Below are positions 46,611-57,595 of a DNA stretch of 64,000 nt, piece by piece. The DNA comes from Pseudomonadota bacterium. Lineage in GTDB: Bacteria; Pseudomonadota; Alphaproteobacteria; Caulobacterales; Caulobacteraceae. How positions within the stretch are numbered: the first letter of the stretch is position 1; every line of letters begins with the position of its first letter. Under the pieces are notes generated by a model. That model was not told where the DNA came from and ran no database searches. It worked only from the letters and a program-made list of their open reading frames with translations. The stretch spans positions 1 through 64,000 of the forward strand of contig JAEYWU010000139.1 in assembly GCA_023428785.1 (NCBI GenBank), read 5' to 3'. The position numbers and the translations under genes are program-made.

Positions 46611-46928
46611 TTAGGTCGCAGGCGAGGCCTCGGCCGCTGCTTTGCGCTTCAGCTTTAGGCGGCCGATGCGGAACAGAAGGAACACGACGGCCTCTACAGT
46701 CGCGAGGATGATGACTGACAGGATCGGGCGCACAGCGAACCAGGCCACGGCGATCACGATGCCGCCGACCAGCAGACCAAGGAGCAAGGCTACAAGACCA
46801 ACTCCCACGCCCACGATCGCCCCGACCGGGGGCAGGACGTCGGCCAGAACGCGCAGGGGCTGCAGAATCATGCCGAAGCCGACGACCAGTACGATCAAGC
46901 CTCCGGCGCGGATGCCCCAAAGCATCAT
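46611..46928 (-). CDS. Membrane protein resembling the C-terminus of TMEM43
   Basis: A 105-residue protein with three hydrophobic helices. The sequence RAGGLIVLVVGFGMILQPL, then LADVLPPVGAIVGVGVGLVA, and IAVAWFAVRPILSVIIL match my memory of the membrane-embedded end of TMEM43 (DUF1625) proteins, which are normally near 400 residues. The start is at a normal distance from the divergent ketosynthase gene, and I see no coding remains of the missing part upstream. It is either a natural short form or a truncated gene. Confidence 0.65.
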   Translation of the reverse strand: MMLWGIRAGGLIVLVVGFGMILQPLRVLADVLPPVGAIVGVGVGLVALLLGLLVGGIVIAVAWFAVRPILSVIILATVEAVVFLLFRIGRLKLKRKAAAEASPAT

Positions 46929-46962
46929 TGCGGTTAGTGTCCTGAGCGTCCTGGAGCATTTC

Positions 46963-46972
46963 GGGGGGGGGG
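46963..46972 (+). repeat. G10 homopolymer upstream of the ketosynthase operon
   Basis: Ten consecutive G between two divergent genes, 63 bp before the ketosynthase start. Tracts this long are prone to slipped-strand length change. Confidence 0.85.
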
Positions 46973-47035
46973 CGGTCCCGGACGGTCGGCCTTATCGGCC
47001 TTGCCAGCGCCACAGGCGCGGGGTCTGGTCGGGTG

Positions 47036-48184
47036 ATGAGCGAATCCGGCGAGCGCCTGAGGGACGTGTTCATCACCGGGGTAGGAGCCTTCCTGCCCGG
47101 TGAGAGGATCACCAATGACCGAATGGAAGACTTCATCGGTCGCATCGGCGGGCGGGCCTCGGCGGTAGGCCGCAGGGCGTTGCGCTGGAACGGGATCGAG
47201 GGGCGCCACTACGCGCTCGACGAGGCGGGCGAGCCCGAGCACTCCAATGCGTCCATGTGCGCCCAGGCCGCGACCGGTGCGCTCGATGACGCTGGTGTGG
47301 AGCTAGGCGACGTGAGCTTCCTCGCGGCGGCGGCGACGCAGGGCGACTACCTGGTGCCCGGACACGCCAGTGCGGTTCAGGCCGAGTTGGGTGCGGGAGC
47401 GATGGAGGTGGCCAGCTTCCAGTCAGTGTGTGCCTCGGCCCTGATGGCGGCCAAGGCGGCCTGGCTGAACGTGCGGGCCGGCGAGGCGGAGACGGCGCTG
47501 GCGTGCGCCGGCGAATTCTCGTCGCGCTGGTTCAGGCCCCAGTTCTACGAGGAGACGGCGCTGGTCGACGCTAAGGGGCGGCCGGCGATGGAGGCGGACT
47601 TCCTGCGCTTCACGCTCTCGGATGGAGCCGGTGCCGTGGTCATGGAACCGAGGCCGAGGCCCCAGGGGCGGAGCCTGAAGGTTCGCTGGATCGACATGGT
47701 ATCGCTCGCCGGACGGTTCGACCCGTGCATGTGGGCGGGGGCGGCGACCGAGGGCCGGGCGGACATGAAGTCGGCCTGGAGCCACGCAGGGCCCAAGGCT
47801 GCCCATGCGGCGGGGGCCGTGGCGCTGCTGCAGGATTTCGAGCTTCTGAAGATCGTGATCCGGGCCTGGATCGGCGTCTGGCTCGAGAAGGTCGATCAGG
47901 GCCGGATCGTGCCGGACGAGGTCGATCACCTATTGTGCCACTATTCGGCGCGGAGCCTGCGCGAGGAGATCGTGGGACTGCTCCGGGACACGAACGCGAT
48001 GATCCCCGAGGAGAAGTGGTTCACGACCCTACCCGAGAGCGGAAATGTGGGCTCGGCCTCGATCTGGATCATGCTGGACGCCTTCATGAACAGCCGGCGC
48101 GGCAAACCGGGCGAGACCGTGCTCTGCGTCGTGCCCGAGAGCGGACGGGCCATGATCGGGTTCATGATGCTGGAGATCGTGTGA
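47036..48184 (+). CDS. 3-oxoacyl-ACP synthase III-like ketosynthase
   Basis: About 382 residues from ATG 47036 (a GTG one codon earlier is possible). A thiolase-fold KAS III/FabH relative with the complete Cys-His-Asn triad: Cys132 in SFQSVCASALMA, His302 in HLLCHYSAR and Asn337 in ESGNVGSAS. The N-terminus VFITGVGAFLPGERITND and LSDGAGAVVMEP are also typical. It would condense an acyl thioester with a malonyl- or acyl-thioester. It differs from housekeeping FabH and heads a three-gene operon, so a specialised lipid or natural-product role is likely. Confidence 0.88.
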   Translation: MSESGERLRDVFITGVGAFLPGERITNDRMEDFIGRIGGRASAVGRRALRWNGIEGRHYALDEAGEPEHSNASMCAQAATGALDDAGVELGDVSFLAAAATQGDYLVPGHASAVQAELGAGAMEVASFQSVCASALMAAKAAWLNVRAGEAETALACAGEFSSRWFRPQFYEETALVDAKGRPAMEADFLRFTLSDGAGAVVMEPRPRPQGRSLKVRWIDMVSLAGRFDPCMWAGAATEGRADMKSAWSHAGPKAAHAAGAVALLQDFELLKIVIRAWIGVWLEKVDQGRIVPDEVDHLLCHYSARSLREEIVGLLRDTNAMIPEEKWFTTLPESGNVGSASIWIMLDAFMNSRRGKPGETVLCVVPESGRAMIGFMMLEIV

Positions 48185-48864
48185 TGGCGGATTCGACCCA
48201 GCCCGATCAGGTGCCGGAAACCCTCAGGAAGCTGGCTGTGGTCTTCGCTGACTTCGAGCAGCGACTGGAGGCGACGCCGCTGATCCGCAAGCTGCAGCGC
48301 GGCCGATTCGAATTGGCGGACTACCACGCGTTCCTCGTGAACCTGCGCCAGCAAGTGAAGGACGGGGCGCTCTGGATGAGCCGGGCGGCGTCGAATATCG
48401 GCGAGGCGCATCTGGAGCTGCGATCAACATTGATGCGGCACGCGGTGACTGAGCATCGCGACTTCCGACTGCTGGAGGCCGATTACGCGGCGGCCGGAGG
48501 AGAGCTGGAGGCCATCCGGCGGGCGCCAAAGAACGTGGGGTCCGAGGCCTTTTCGGCCTGGATGTTCCATGAGGCTTCCAGACCCGATCCGTTTGGCCTG
48601 CTGGGGGCCATGTGGATCATCGAAGGCCTAGGCTCCATCAAGGCCAAGCCCTGGGGTCAGAAGGTGAAGGAGCGATTGAACCTGCCGGACGAGGCGGTGC
48701 GGTTCCTGCTCTATCACGGGGACAACGATGCGGAGCACATGGAGGAGTTCCAGGAGATGCTGCGCATGGTCCTGCCGAACGCCGAGGTAGCCGAGCGGAT
48801 CGTGATGACGGCGCGGGTGACGGCGCGGCTTTATGCGCTCCAGATCGAGGAGATCACCGCGTGA
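48184..48864 (+). CDS. Heme-oxygenase-like diiron protein (HDO/TenA-like)
   Basis: A 226-residue all-helical protein of the heme-oxygenase-like superfamily. Candidate metal ligands are Glu90-His91 (HAVTEHRDF), Glu147 (WIIEGLGS) and His178-x3-Asp182-x2-His185 (LLYHGDNDAEHMEEF), the arrangement seen in diiron oxidases of this fold such as UndA-type fatty-acid decarboxylases. The reaction is not readable from sequence. Start and stop overlap both neighbours (TGATG and GTGA), so the three operon genes are translationally coupled. Confidence 0.82.
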   Translation: MADSTQPDQVPETLRKLAVVFADFEQRLEATPLIRKLQRGRFELADYHAFLVNLRQQVKDGALWMSRAASNIGEAHLELRSTLMRHAVTEHRDFRLLEADYAAAGGELEAIRRAPKNVGSEAFSAWMFHEASRPDPFGLLGAMWIIEGLGSIKAKPWGQKVKERLNLPDEAVRFLLYHGDNDAEHMEEFQEMLRMVLPNAEVAERIVMTARVTARLYALQIEEITA

Positions 48865-49799
48865 GCACCGCGCAGATCCAGGACGATCCGTTCAAGACGA
48901 TGGCCTTCGATCCGAAGGATCCGGATCCGTGGCTGGCGCTGTATCTCGATCACAGTCTGCCGATCGATGATGTGGCCAAACGGTGCCTACTGATCGGCCA
49001 GAGGTCGTGGTCGCGGCGGTGGCTGTTTCCGGTCTCGCGGCCGGCGGTGTTCCTGTGGTTCTGCCTGGTGAAGGTGTTCCGGGCGATCACGCCGAACCAC
49101 CCGAACCTGAATGGTCTGCTGCACAAGACCATCCATTGGGGTTTGCGAACGTTCGGAAGTCCAGAGACCAACACACTGATCCTGAGGCACTTTCATATCG
49201 GCTCGGAGTTGCTCGCCTTCATGAAGCATAACGCCGGGCTCGGGGCGGATGTGGAGCAGGTCACCAGCCATCCGCTCAGGCCGACGCGGCTGAAGGACAT
49301 CGAGGACAACCTGTTCCTCCAGCACGATCTGAACGTCTTCAACTTCATCATCGAGCTGAACAAGGCGCTCAATGCGAATGGCAGGGAGCTCCTGCCCGCC
49401 GATCAGATCGACTTCTCGATGATCTCGGACAGTTTTCCCGAGTTCGAGGCGTTTCCCGATCGGCTGCTGAACAAGGTTGATGTCCAGACGGCGGTGGAGT
49501 TCTACACGCCGATGTACGCCCTGATGCTGCCGCGGGCGGATTTCGTGCGGGCGGCGCATTCGCTCCAGCTCGACGAGACGGTGGCGATCTACATCGCCCG
49601 CATTCTGGGCACGGACTACCACCTGAATTTCATCAAGAACGGCCACCCGATGATCGCCCTGTCGACGCTGCAGGCGGGCTACCGGCTGATGATGCACGGC
49701 CTGGACTGCGAGGCCTTGCACGGCTGGCTGCGGGTCCTGAAGGCGCGACAGGCGGCCGGCCTGCCGATCGATCCGAGGTCGCCGACGACGGCATCCTGA
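48861..49799 (+). CDS. Unrecognised protein, third gene of ketosynthase operon
   Basis: A 312-residue protein starting at GTG 48861, overlapping the diiron gene stop. I cannot name its family with confidence. It is largely helical and His/Asp/Glu-rich: HFHIGSELLAFMKHN, LFLQHDLNVFNFIIELN, GTDYHLNFIKNGHP and MMHGLDCEALHGWL. These could place several metal ligands in a helical bundle. A hydrophobic segment (PAVFLWFCLVKVFRAI, about 58-73) may touch the membrane. Strict coupling to a ketosynthase and a diiron enzyme suggests it acts on the same acyl substrate. Confidence 0.7.
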   Translation: MSTAQIQDDPFKTMAFDPKDPDPWLALYLDHSLPIDDVAKRCLLIGQRSWSRRWLFPVSRPAVFLWFCLVKVFRAITPNHPNLNGLLHKTIHWGLRTFGSPETNTLILRHFHIGSELLAFMKHNAGLGADVEQVTSHPLRPTRLKDIEDNLFLQHDLNVFNFIIELNKALNANGRELLPADQIDFSMISDSFPEFEAFPDRLLNKVDVQTAVEFYTPMYALMLPRADFVRAAHSLQLDETVAIYIARILGTDYHLNFIKNGHPMIALSTLQAGYRLMMHGLDCEALHGWLRVLKARQAAGLPIDPRSPTTAS

Positions 49800-49867
49800 C
49801 GTCTTGCTGGCCGGACCCGGCGCGGTCTGATGCGCGTGCTTCTGCTGTCATGCAGCCAAGCTGAGCC

Positions 49868-51682
49868 TTGAGCGTTGTCACGGTTTCGGCCTTCGGGGAG
49901 CCGCGTTTGACGTTCGAGCAGGGACTGGCCTTCGGCTTGGTGGGTCTGACCATCGTCGCCTTCATCTGGGGGCGGTTCCGCTATGACCTCGTGGCCGTGG
50001 CGGCCCTGTTGGCGGGGATGGTCATCGGGGTGATCCCGCCCGAGGCGGCGTTTGACGGATTTCGCAACGACATCGTCATCATCATCGCCGCAGCCCTGGT
50101 CGTGTCGGCGGCCTTTGCGCGATCGGGCCTGATCGAATGGGCGCTGCAGGGGGCGCTGCCACTCCTCAAGACAGAGCGGACCCAGGTGCCGGTTCTGACG
50201 CTGGTCGTGACCCTGCTGTCCATGATCTCCAAGAATGTGGGAGCGCTGGCGATCATGTTGCCGGTCGCCATGCAGGTGACCCGCAACACCGGAACCCCGC
50301 CTTCGCGGCTTCTGATGCCGATGGCGGCCGGCGCCATGGCGGGCGGAATGGTCACCTTGGTCGGCACCTCGCCCAACATCATCGTCGCTCAGGTTCGCGA
50401 GGGCATGACCGGCGCCCCGTTTTCGATGTTCGACTACGCGCCAGTGGGACTGGGCCTGACGGCGGTCATCCTGGCGTTCCTCGCCTTCGGCTACCGTCTC
50501 TTGCCCAGGGACCGCCAGGGCACCGCCAGCCTTTCGGCCTCGCTTGAGAAGAACGCCTATTCGATCGAGATGCGCGTGCCCGAGCCATGGGCGCCCGAGC
50601 GCATGACAATCTCGGCCCTGAACGCGCGCGCAGGGCCCGACGTGCGCATTCTCCGTATCGTGCGCGACGGCAGGTCCATGGCCAGTCCGCGCGGCAATGT
50701 TGTGGTGCGATCCAGCGACCTGATTGTGGCCGAAGGCTCGGCGAAGGCCTTGGGCAGCTTCCTGCGGTCCGCCCAGCTCATTCTGCGGGCCGAGGATTCG
50801 CCGGTGGTCCGCGATCAGAAGAACGAGGACGTGTCGCTGGTTGAGGCCGTGATCAATCTCGGGTCACCGCTGATCGACCGGCCGGGCGCGGCCGCGGAGG
50901 TGCATGCGCGCTTCGGTGTCAATCTTCTGGGCGTGTCTCGCAGCGGCCGGTCCGTGACGGCTCAGGTCGAACGGGCGCGGCTCAAACAGGGCGACATCAT
51001 CCTGATGCAGGGCTCGGAGGGGCGGTTGTCCCAGGCCATGCGCGATTTGGAGCTCCTACCGCTGGCCGAGCGGCACCTGACGCTGGGCGAGGCGCCACGG
51101 CGCTTCCTGCCTGCGATCATCCTCGGCGCGGCAATGGCGCTGGTCGGGTTCCAACTGGTGCCGGTGGCCGCCGCCTTCTTTGGAGCCGCGGTCCTTATCG
51201 TCATGCTGGGCGGCCTGACCATGCGCGAGGCCTACCGGTCTCTGGATGGCCCATTGCTGGTGCTGGTGGCCGCGCTGATCCCGGTGTCCGAGGCGATTCA
51301 GGCCACCGGTGGCGACGATCTGATCGCCTCGATGCTCAGCGGTGTCTTCGGGGCTATGCCCGGCCTGCTGGCAATCACGGCCCTGATGTTCGTATCCATG
51401 GCAGTCACGCCGTTCCTGAACAATGCGGCGACGGTCCTGATCGTCGCCCCGATCGGCGCGACCCTGGCGCTCCAGCTCGGCTATCGGCCCGATCCGTTCC
51501 TGATGGCGGTGGCGGTCGGCGCGGCCTGCGATTTCCTCACGCCCATTGGCCACCAGTGCAACACCCTCGTCATGCGGCCAGCCGGCTACCGGTTCGAGGA
51601 CTACCCCCGCCTGGGTGCGCCGCTCAGCCTGCTGGTCATGCTGGTTGGCCCGCCCCTGATCCTTCTTTTCTGGCCTCTTTAA
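49868..51682 (+). CDS. SLC13-type permease with two RCK_C domains
   Basis: A 604-residue transporter of the divalent anion:Na+ symporter/ArsB superfamily. The two transmembrane halves (about 15-210 and 405-604) contain the paired signatures ISKNVGALAIMLPVA and VTPFLNNAATVLIVAPIG, plus VGTSPNIIVAQ and LTPIGHQCNTLVM. Between them lie two RCK C-terminal domains (about 225-310 and 315-395), which probably gate transport by binding a small ligand. The substrate is unknown (sulfate, carboxylate or similar). The start is a TTG with no strong ribosome-binding site; a slightly later start is possible. Confidence 0.88.
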   Translation: MSVVTVSAFGEPRLTFEQGLAFGLVGLTIVAFIWGRFRYDLVAVAALLAGMVIGVIPPEAAFDGFRNDIVIIIAAALVVSAAFARSGLIEWALQGALPLLKTERTQVPVLTLVVTLLSMISKNVGALAIMLPVAMQVTRNTGTPPSRLLMPMAAGAMAGGMVTLVGTSPNIIVAQVREGMTGAPFSMFDYAPVGLGLTAVILAFLAFGYRLLPRDRQGTASLSASLEKNAYSIEMRVPEPWAPERMTISALNARAGPDVRILRIVRDGRSMASPRGNVVVRSSDLIVAEGSAKALGSFLRSAQLILRAEDSPVVRDQKNEDVSLVEAVINLGSPLIDRPGAAAEVHARFGVNLLGVSRSGRSVTAQVERARLKQGDIILMQGSEGRLSQAMRDLELLPLAERHLTLGEAPRRFLPAIILGAAMALVGFQLVPVAAAFFGAAVLIVMLGGLTMREAYRSLDGPLLVLVAALIPVSEAIQATGGDDLIASMLSGVFGAMPGLLAITALMFVSMAVTPFLNNAATVLIVAPIGATLALQLGYRPDPFLMAVAVGAACDFLTPIGHQCNTLVMRPAGYRFEDYPRLGAPLSLLVMLVGPPLILLFWPL

Positions 51683-51701
51683 GCGAGCATCGCTCGCCCA
51701 C

Positions 51702-51745
51702 TTGACGGCGTCGCACAGTATGCGGCATACACTGTGTGTCACACA
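51702..51745 (+). promoter_or_regulatory. PadR gene promoter with two palindromic operators
   Basis: TTGACG (51702-51707) is a -35 candidate. It is followed by two perfect 13-bp palindromes, GTATGCGGCATAC (51718-51730) and TGTGTGTCACACA (51733-51745). They cover the expected -10 and start site 25-50 bp before the PadR gene, fitting autorepression. Confidence 0.7.
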
Positions 51746-51769
51746 CTATGTGGCAGCAAGTGAGGCCCG

Positions 51770-52111
51770 ATGGGCGAGACCGAACAGTTCGAGGCGCTGA
51801 GGCTGGAGCTCCGCAGGGGGTCTCTGGTCCTGGCGACCCTGGCCCGGCTGAGAACCGAGCAATACGGCTATTCGCTGCGCATGGCCCTGGCCGAGGACGG
51901 CATCGAGATGGAGGAATCGACCCTCTATCCGCTGCTCCGTCGCCTTGAGAGCCAGGGTCTGCTGACCAGCGAGTGGCGCGAGGAAGACAAGCGCAAGAAG
52001 CGCTTCTACCGCCTGTCGCCTGATGGCGAGGGCGTCTTGCGGCGACTGCACGACGAGTGGCGGCGAATCTCCGCCTCGCTCGACCGCGTGCTCGACCAAC
52101 CGAAATCCTGA
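51770..52111 (+). CDS. PadR-family transcriptional regulator
   Basis: A 113-residue winged-helix repressor. Core pattern: LRRGSLVLATLARLRTEQYGY (given without its tail), then EESTLYPLLRRLESQGLLTS in the recognition helix, and EEDKRKKRFYRLSPDGEGVL in the wing. A short C-terminal helix would mediate dimerisation. It is followed at 14 bp by a HAAS-domain membrane protein, a common pairing in which PadR controls the membrane partner. Operator-like palindromes lie in its promoter. Confidence 0.92.
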   Translation: MGETEQFEALRLELRRGSLVLATLARLRTEQYGYSLRMALAEDGIEMEESTLYPLLRRLESQGLLTSEWREEDKRKKRFYRLSPDGEGVLRRLHDEWRRISASLDRVLDQPKS

Positions 52112-52125
52112 AGGGGAAAGCGGGT

Positions 52126-53220
52126 ATGACCCTGATCGACAAATATCTGGCCGCCGTTGCGGCCCAACTGCCGGCGGCGAGCCGCGAAGACGTGGTCGCC
52201 GAGCTGCGCGACGACATCATGAGCCGCGTCGAGGCGCGCGAGGAAGAGCTTGGCCGGTCGCTGAGCGACGACGAGGTCGAGGCGATCCTGCGCGAGATCG
52301 GCCACCCGCTGGCGATTGCGGCGCGCTTCGGCTCGGGCCCGCAGCATCTGGTGGGGCCCGAGCTGTTTCCCTGGTGGTTCTTCGGGGTGAAGGTGGGCCT
52401 GATGGTTCTGGCGGCCATCTCGGTGATGACCGTGATCGTCAAGGTCGTCTTCGGCGCCGAGTTCGGCCAGGCCCTGGCCCAGGGCTTCCACGGCTTCTTC
52501 GAGGGCGGCATCACCCTGATCGGCGTCGCGACCATCGCGGGCTTCATTTTCGAGCGTCAGGAGACGCGGCCGGACTTCATCACCAACTGGCGGGTCAAGG
52601 ACCTCTCATTCTTCGAGATTGCCCGCTTCGACATGGAGGGCGTGAACAAGGCCCTGAACTCCGGAGCAGGGGCGCCCGAGCCGATCCGGGCCGCGCGGTC
52701 GCGTCCGAAGTCGCCGGTGGCGCGGGCGCTCGGCAGCGCGGTGGGCGTGACGGTCATGCTGCTGTGGTGGGTGGGCGCCATCCGCTTCGGTGGGGTGCCG
52801 CTCAGCGAGTGGGTCGTGGAGATCGGCGGCGTCGACTACAGCCAGGCTGTTCGTGACACCGTCAGCCTGATCTTCTGGCCGGTGGTGGTCTATGCGGCGG
52901 GGCGCATCACCTTCGACCTTTACCGCGCCGCCCAGCCGCGCGCGGTCCGGCTGACGGCCCTCGGCGACATCGCCCTGGCCGCGGCGCGGGGCGTGTTCTG
53001 GCTCTGGCTGCTGCTGTGGTCGCCGATCGCCCAGATGGTCGGCGTGACCTCGCCGGAGTGGCCGTTCGAGCGGCTGCAGACCCTCATCCAGCTCGGGGAC
53101 TGGGACGTCTCGGCTTTCGTCGTGATCTTCCTGGGAGCGGCGATCATCGACTCGATCTACCGGATCGTCATCAGCGCCTGGCGCTTCCTGACCGGCCGCG
53201 ACAGCCGGCTGGAGGCCTAG
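52126..53220 (+). CDS. HAAS-domain (DUF1700-like) membrane protein
   Basis: About 364 residues from ATG 52126, with AAGGGGAAAG just upstream. Residues 1-65 form a HAAS-type helical domain (LIDKYLAAVAAQLPAASRED; DEVEAILREIGHPLAIAARF), which is regularly encoded beside PadR regulators. Six or so transmembrane helices follow, with a charged loop of about 70 residues at about 140-205. It is presumably the effector or sensor controlled by the PadR protein. It converges with a 4-base overlap on the next gene. Confidence 0.82.
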   Translation: MTLIDKYLAAVAAQLPAASREDVVAELRDDIMSRVEAREEELGRSLSDDEVEAILREIGHPLAIAARFGSGPQHLVGPELFPWWFFGVKVGLMVLAAISVMTVIVKVVFGAEFGQALAQGFHGFFEGGITLIGVATIAGFIFERQETRPDFITNWRVKDLSFFEIARFDMEGVNKALNSGAGAPEPIRAARSRPKSPVARALGSAVGVTVMLLWWVGAIRFGGVPLSEWVVEIGGVDYSQAVRDTVSLIFWPVVVYAAGRITFDLYRAAQPRAVRLTALGDIALAAARGVFWLWLLLWSPIAQMVGVTSPEWPFERLQTLIQLGDWDVSAFVVIFLGAAIIDSIYRIVISAWRFLTGRDSRLEA

Positions 53221-54248
53221 GGCCGTTCGCGGGACGGGGTCGGCTCGGGCACGGGGTCGGGGGCCTGCATCAGGTCCTCGGCCGCGTCGTTCACGGTCGG
53301 GGCCGCCGGCGGCTCCGCAGGCGGCGGCGAGGCAGGGCGGCGTTGCGGGGTCTTCAGGCCCATGGCCTCCAGCCCTTCGTCGCCCTCGCGGCCGAAGACC
53401 GAGCGGATGCGCAGGTCGGTCTGGGGGAAGGGGATCTCGATCCCCGCCGAGTCCAGGGCGTCGGCGATGGCCCAAATATAGGCCGCATGCATGGCGGCCG
53501 GGCGTTTCACCGCGTCCTTGGTGGGCCAGACCAGCAGTTCGAAGTCGAGGCCGGACTCACCGAAACCGACAAGCCAGACCTGGCTCTTGCGCTGTTCGGT
53601 CTCGGGCAGGGTGAAGGGGCTCTCGCGGGCGGCCTTGAGCACCGCGTCGCGCACACAGGCGCGGTCAGCGCCGTAGGCCACGGAAAAGGGAATGTGGATG
53701 CGGCGGGTGTCGCCCTTGAGCGTCCAGTTGGTGACCGGCTTCTCGATGAGGTGTGAATTGGGCACCAGGATGTTGATGTTGTCATTGGTGCGGATGCGCG
53801 TGGCGCGCGGGCCGATTTCGACGACCGAGCCCCGGGCCCCGTCCTCCAGTTCGACATAGTCGCCGATCGAGACCATCCGGTCGAAGATCAGGAAGATGCC
53901 CGATACGAACTCCTTGACCACGCCCTGAAGGCCCAAGCCAACGCCGATGCCGATCGCCCCGGCGAAGACCGCCAGCGACGACAGGTTCACTCCGGCCGAG
54001 GACAGGCCCAGCATGACGCCGGCGACGACAATCCCGTAGCCGACCAGTTTTTCCAGCAGATAGAGGGCGGCGGCGGTGCGCTGGGCGCGCTGGCGCACGC
54101 GCCGGATCGTCTGGGTGATCAGCCAGGACAGCACGACCGAGACCAGAACGATGATGGCGGCCGTGATCAGACCGCCTAGGGTGATGGTGATCCCGGCGAA
54201 CTCGAGCACCCGGGCCTGCTCGATCGTGTCGACGTCCGGCAAAAGCAT
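53217..54248 (-). CDS. MscS-family mechanosensitive channel (second)
   Basis: A 343-residue protein. Three transmembrane helices precede the MscS pore and beta domain: AGAIGIGVGLGLQGVVKEFV, FDRMVSIGDYVELEDGARG and VPNSHLIEKPVTNWT. The C-terminal 60 residues are a Pro/Ala/Glu-rich tail. It is shorter than, and clearly different from, the MscS-type channel at 17174-18277, so they are not recent duplicates. The role is osmotic release or gating by another signal. Confidence 0.9.
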   Translation of the reverse strand: MLLPDVDTIEQARVLEFAGITITLGGLITAAIIVLVSVVLSWLITQTIRRVRQRAQRTAAALYLLEKLVGYGIVVAGVMLGLSSAGVNLSSLAVFAGAIGIGVGLGLQGVVKEFVSGIFLIFDRMVSIGDYVELEDGARGSVVEIGPRATRIRTNDNINILVPNSHLIEKPVTNWTLKGDTRRIHIPFSVAYGADRACVRDAVLKAARESPFTLPETEQRKSQVWLVGFGESGLDFELLVWPTKDAVKRPAAMHAAYIWAIADALDSAGIEIPFPQTDLRIRSVFGREGDEGLEAMGLKTPQRRPASPPPAEPPAAPTVNDAAEDLMQAPDPVPEPTPSRERP

Positions 54249-54281
54249 CAGATCAACAGCGCATCGGAACGGCCAAGGTTC

Positions 54282-55198
54282 CTAGACCGGGTCAGTCGGT
54301 CCGGGTTTGGGCGGCTCGGCCGGCTCGTCGGGCAGGGGGATGAACTCCTGATCGTCACCCTCGGGCAGCTTCATGCGCCCGGCCTTCCAGTCGGCCTTGG
54401 CGGCGTCCATCCGCGCCTGGCTGGACGAGACGAAGTTCCACCAGATCAGGCGCTCGCCGACCGGTTCGCCGCCCAGCAGCATGACGGTGGAGGCTTCCAG
54501 CGCTGTGATCACCGGCTCGGCGTGCGGTTCGATGACGGCCATCTGGCCCTCGTTGACGCGCTGGTCGCCGATCTCGACGGAACCGCGCACGACGTACAGG
54601 GCGCGTTCGGAATAGCCGCCTTCGCCCTTGCCCTTGGGCGGGGCCGCCTTGACGCCCGCCTGCATCTCCCAGTGGACGTAGAACAGCGGAGAGCGCACCG
54701 GCACATTGGCCTTGGCGCCATAGGCTTCGCCCGCGACCAGCCGCGCGAACAGGCCGCCCTGCTCATAGGCCGGCAGGTCGGCGCCCTCGTGGTGGGAGAA
54801 GGACGGATCGTCGTCCTCGTTCTCGACCGGCAGGGCGATCCAGGCCTGCATGCCGTTCAGCTTGCCGCCCGAGGCCTTGCGTTCAGGGTCGGTGCGCTCG
54901 GAGTGGACCACGCCCTTGCCCGCCGTCATCCAGTTCACCTCGCCGGGGAGGATGATGTTGTGCGCCCCGGTGGAATCCCGGTGCGTCATCTCGCCTTCGA
55001 ACAGATAGGACAGCGTCGACAGGCCGATGTGCGGATGCGGCCGCACATTGATGGCGTCGGCGCCCGGCGCGAAGTCGGCCGGTCCCATGTGGTCCAGGAA
55101 AATGAAAGGCCCGACCATGCGGCGCTTGGCGAACGGGAGCACCCGCCCGACCTCGAAGCCTCCGAGATCCTTTTTGCGGGCGTCGATCAGCATTTCGA

Positions 55199-55202
<4 letters not shown>
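54282..55202 (-). CDS. Pirin family protein
   Basis: About 306 residues from the ATG at 55202, which overlaps the stop of the upstream gene (ATGA). A bicupin with the metal-binding motif RPHPHIGLSTLSYLFEGEM near residue 55, NWMTAGKGVVHSE near 105, and the second cupin containing FYVHWEMQAGVKAAPP. Pirins bind Fe and some act as quercetinases or redox-linked regulators; the role here is not determined. A longer frame would run into its neighbour and is rejected. Confidence 0.9.
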
Positions 55203-57593
<2,391 letters not shown>

Positions 57594-57595
57594 CC

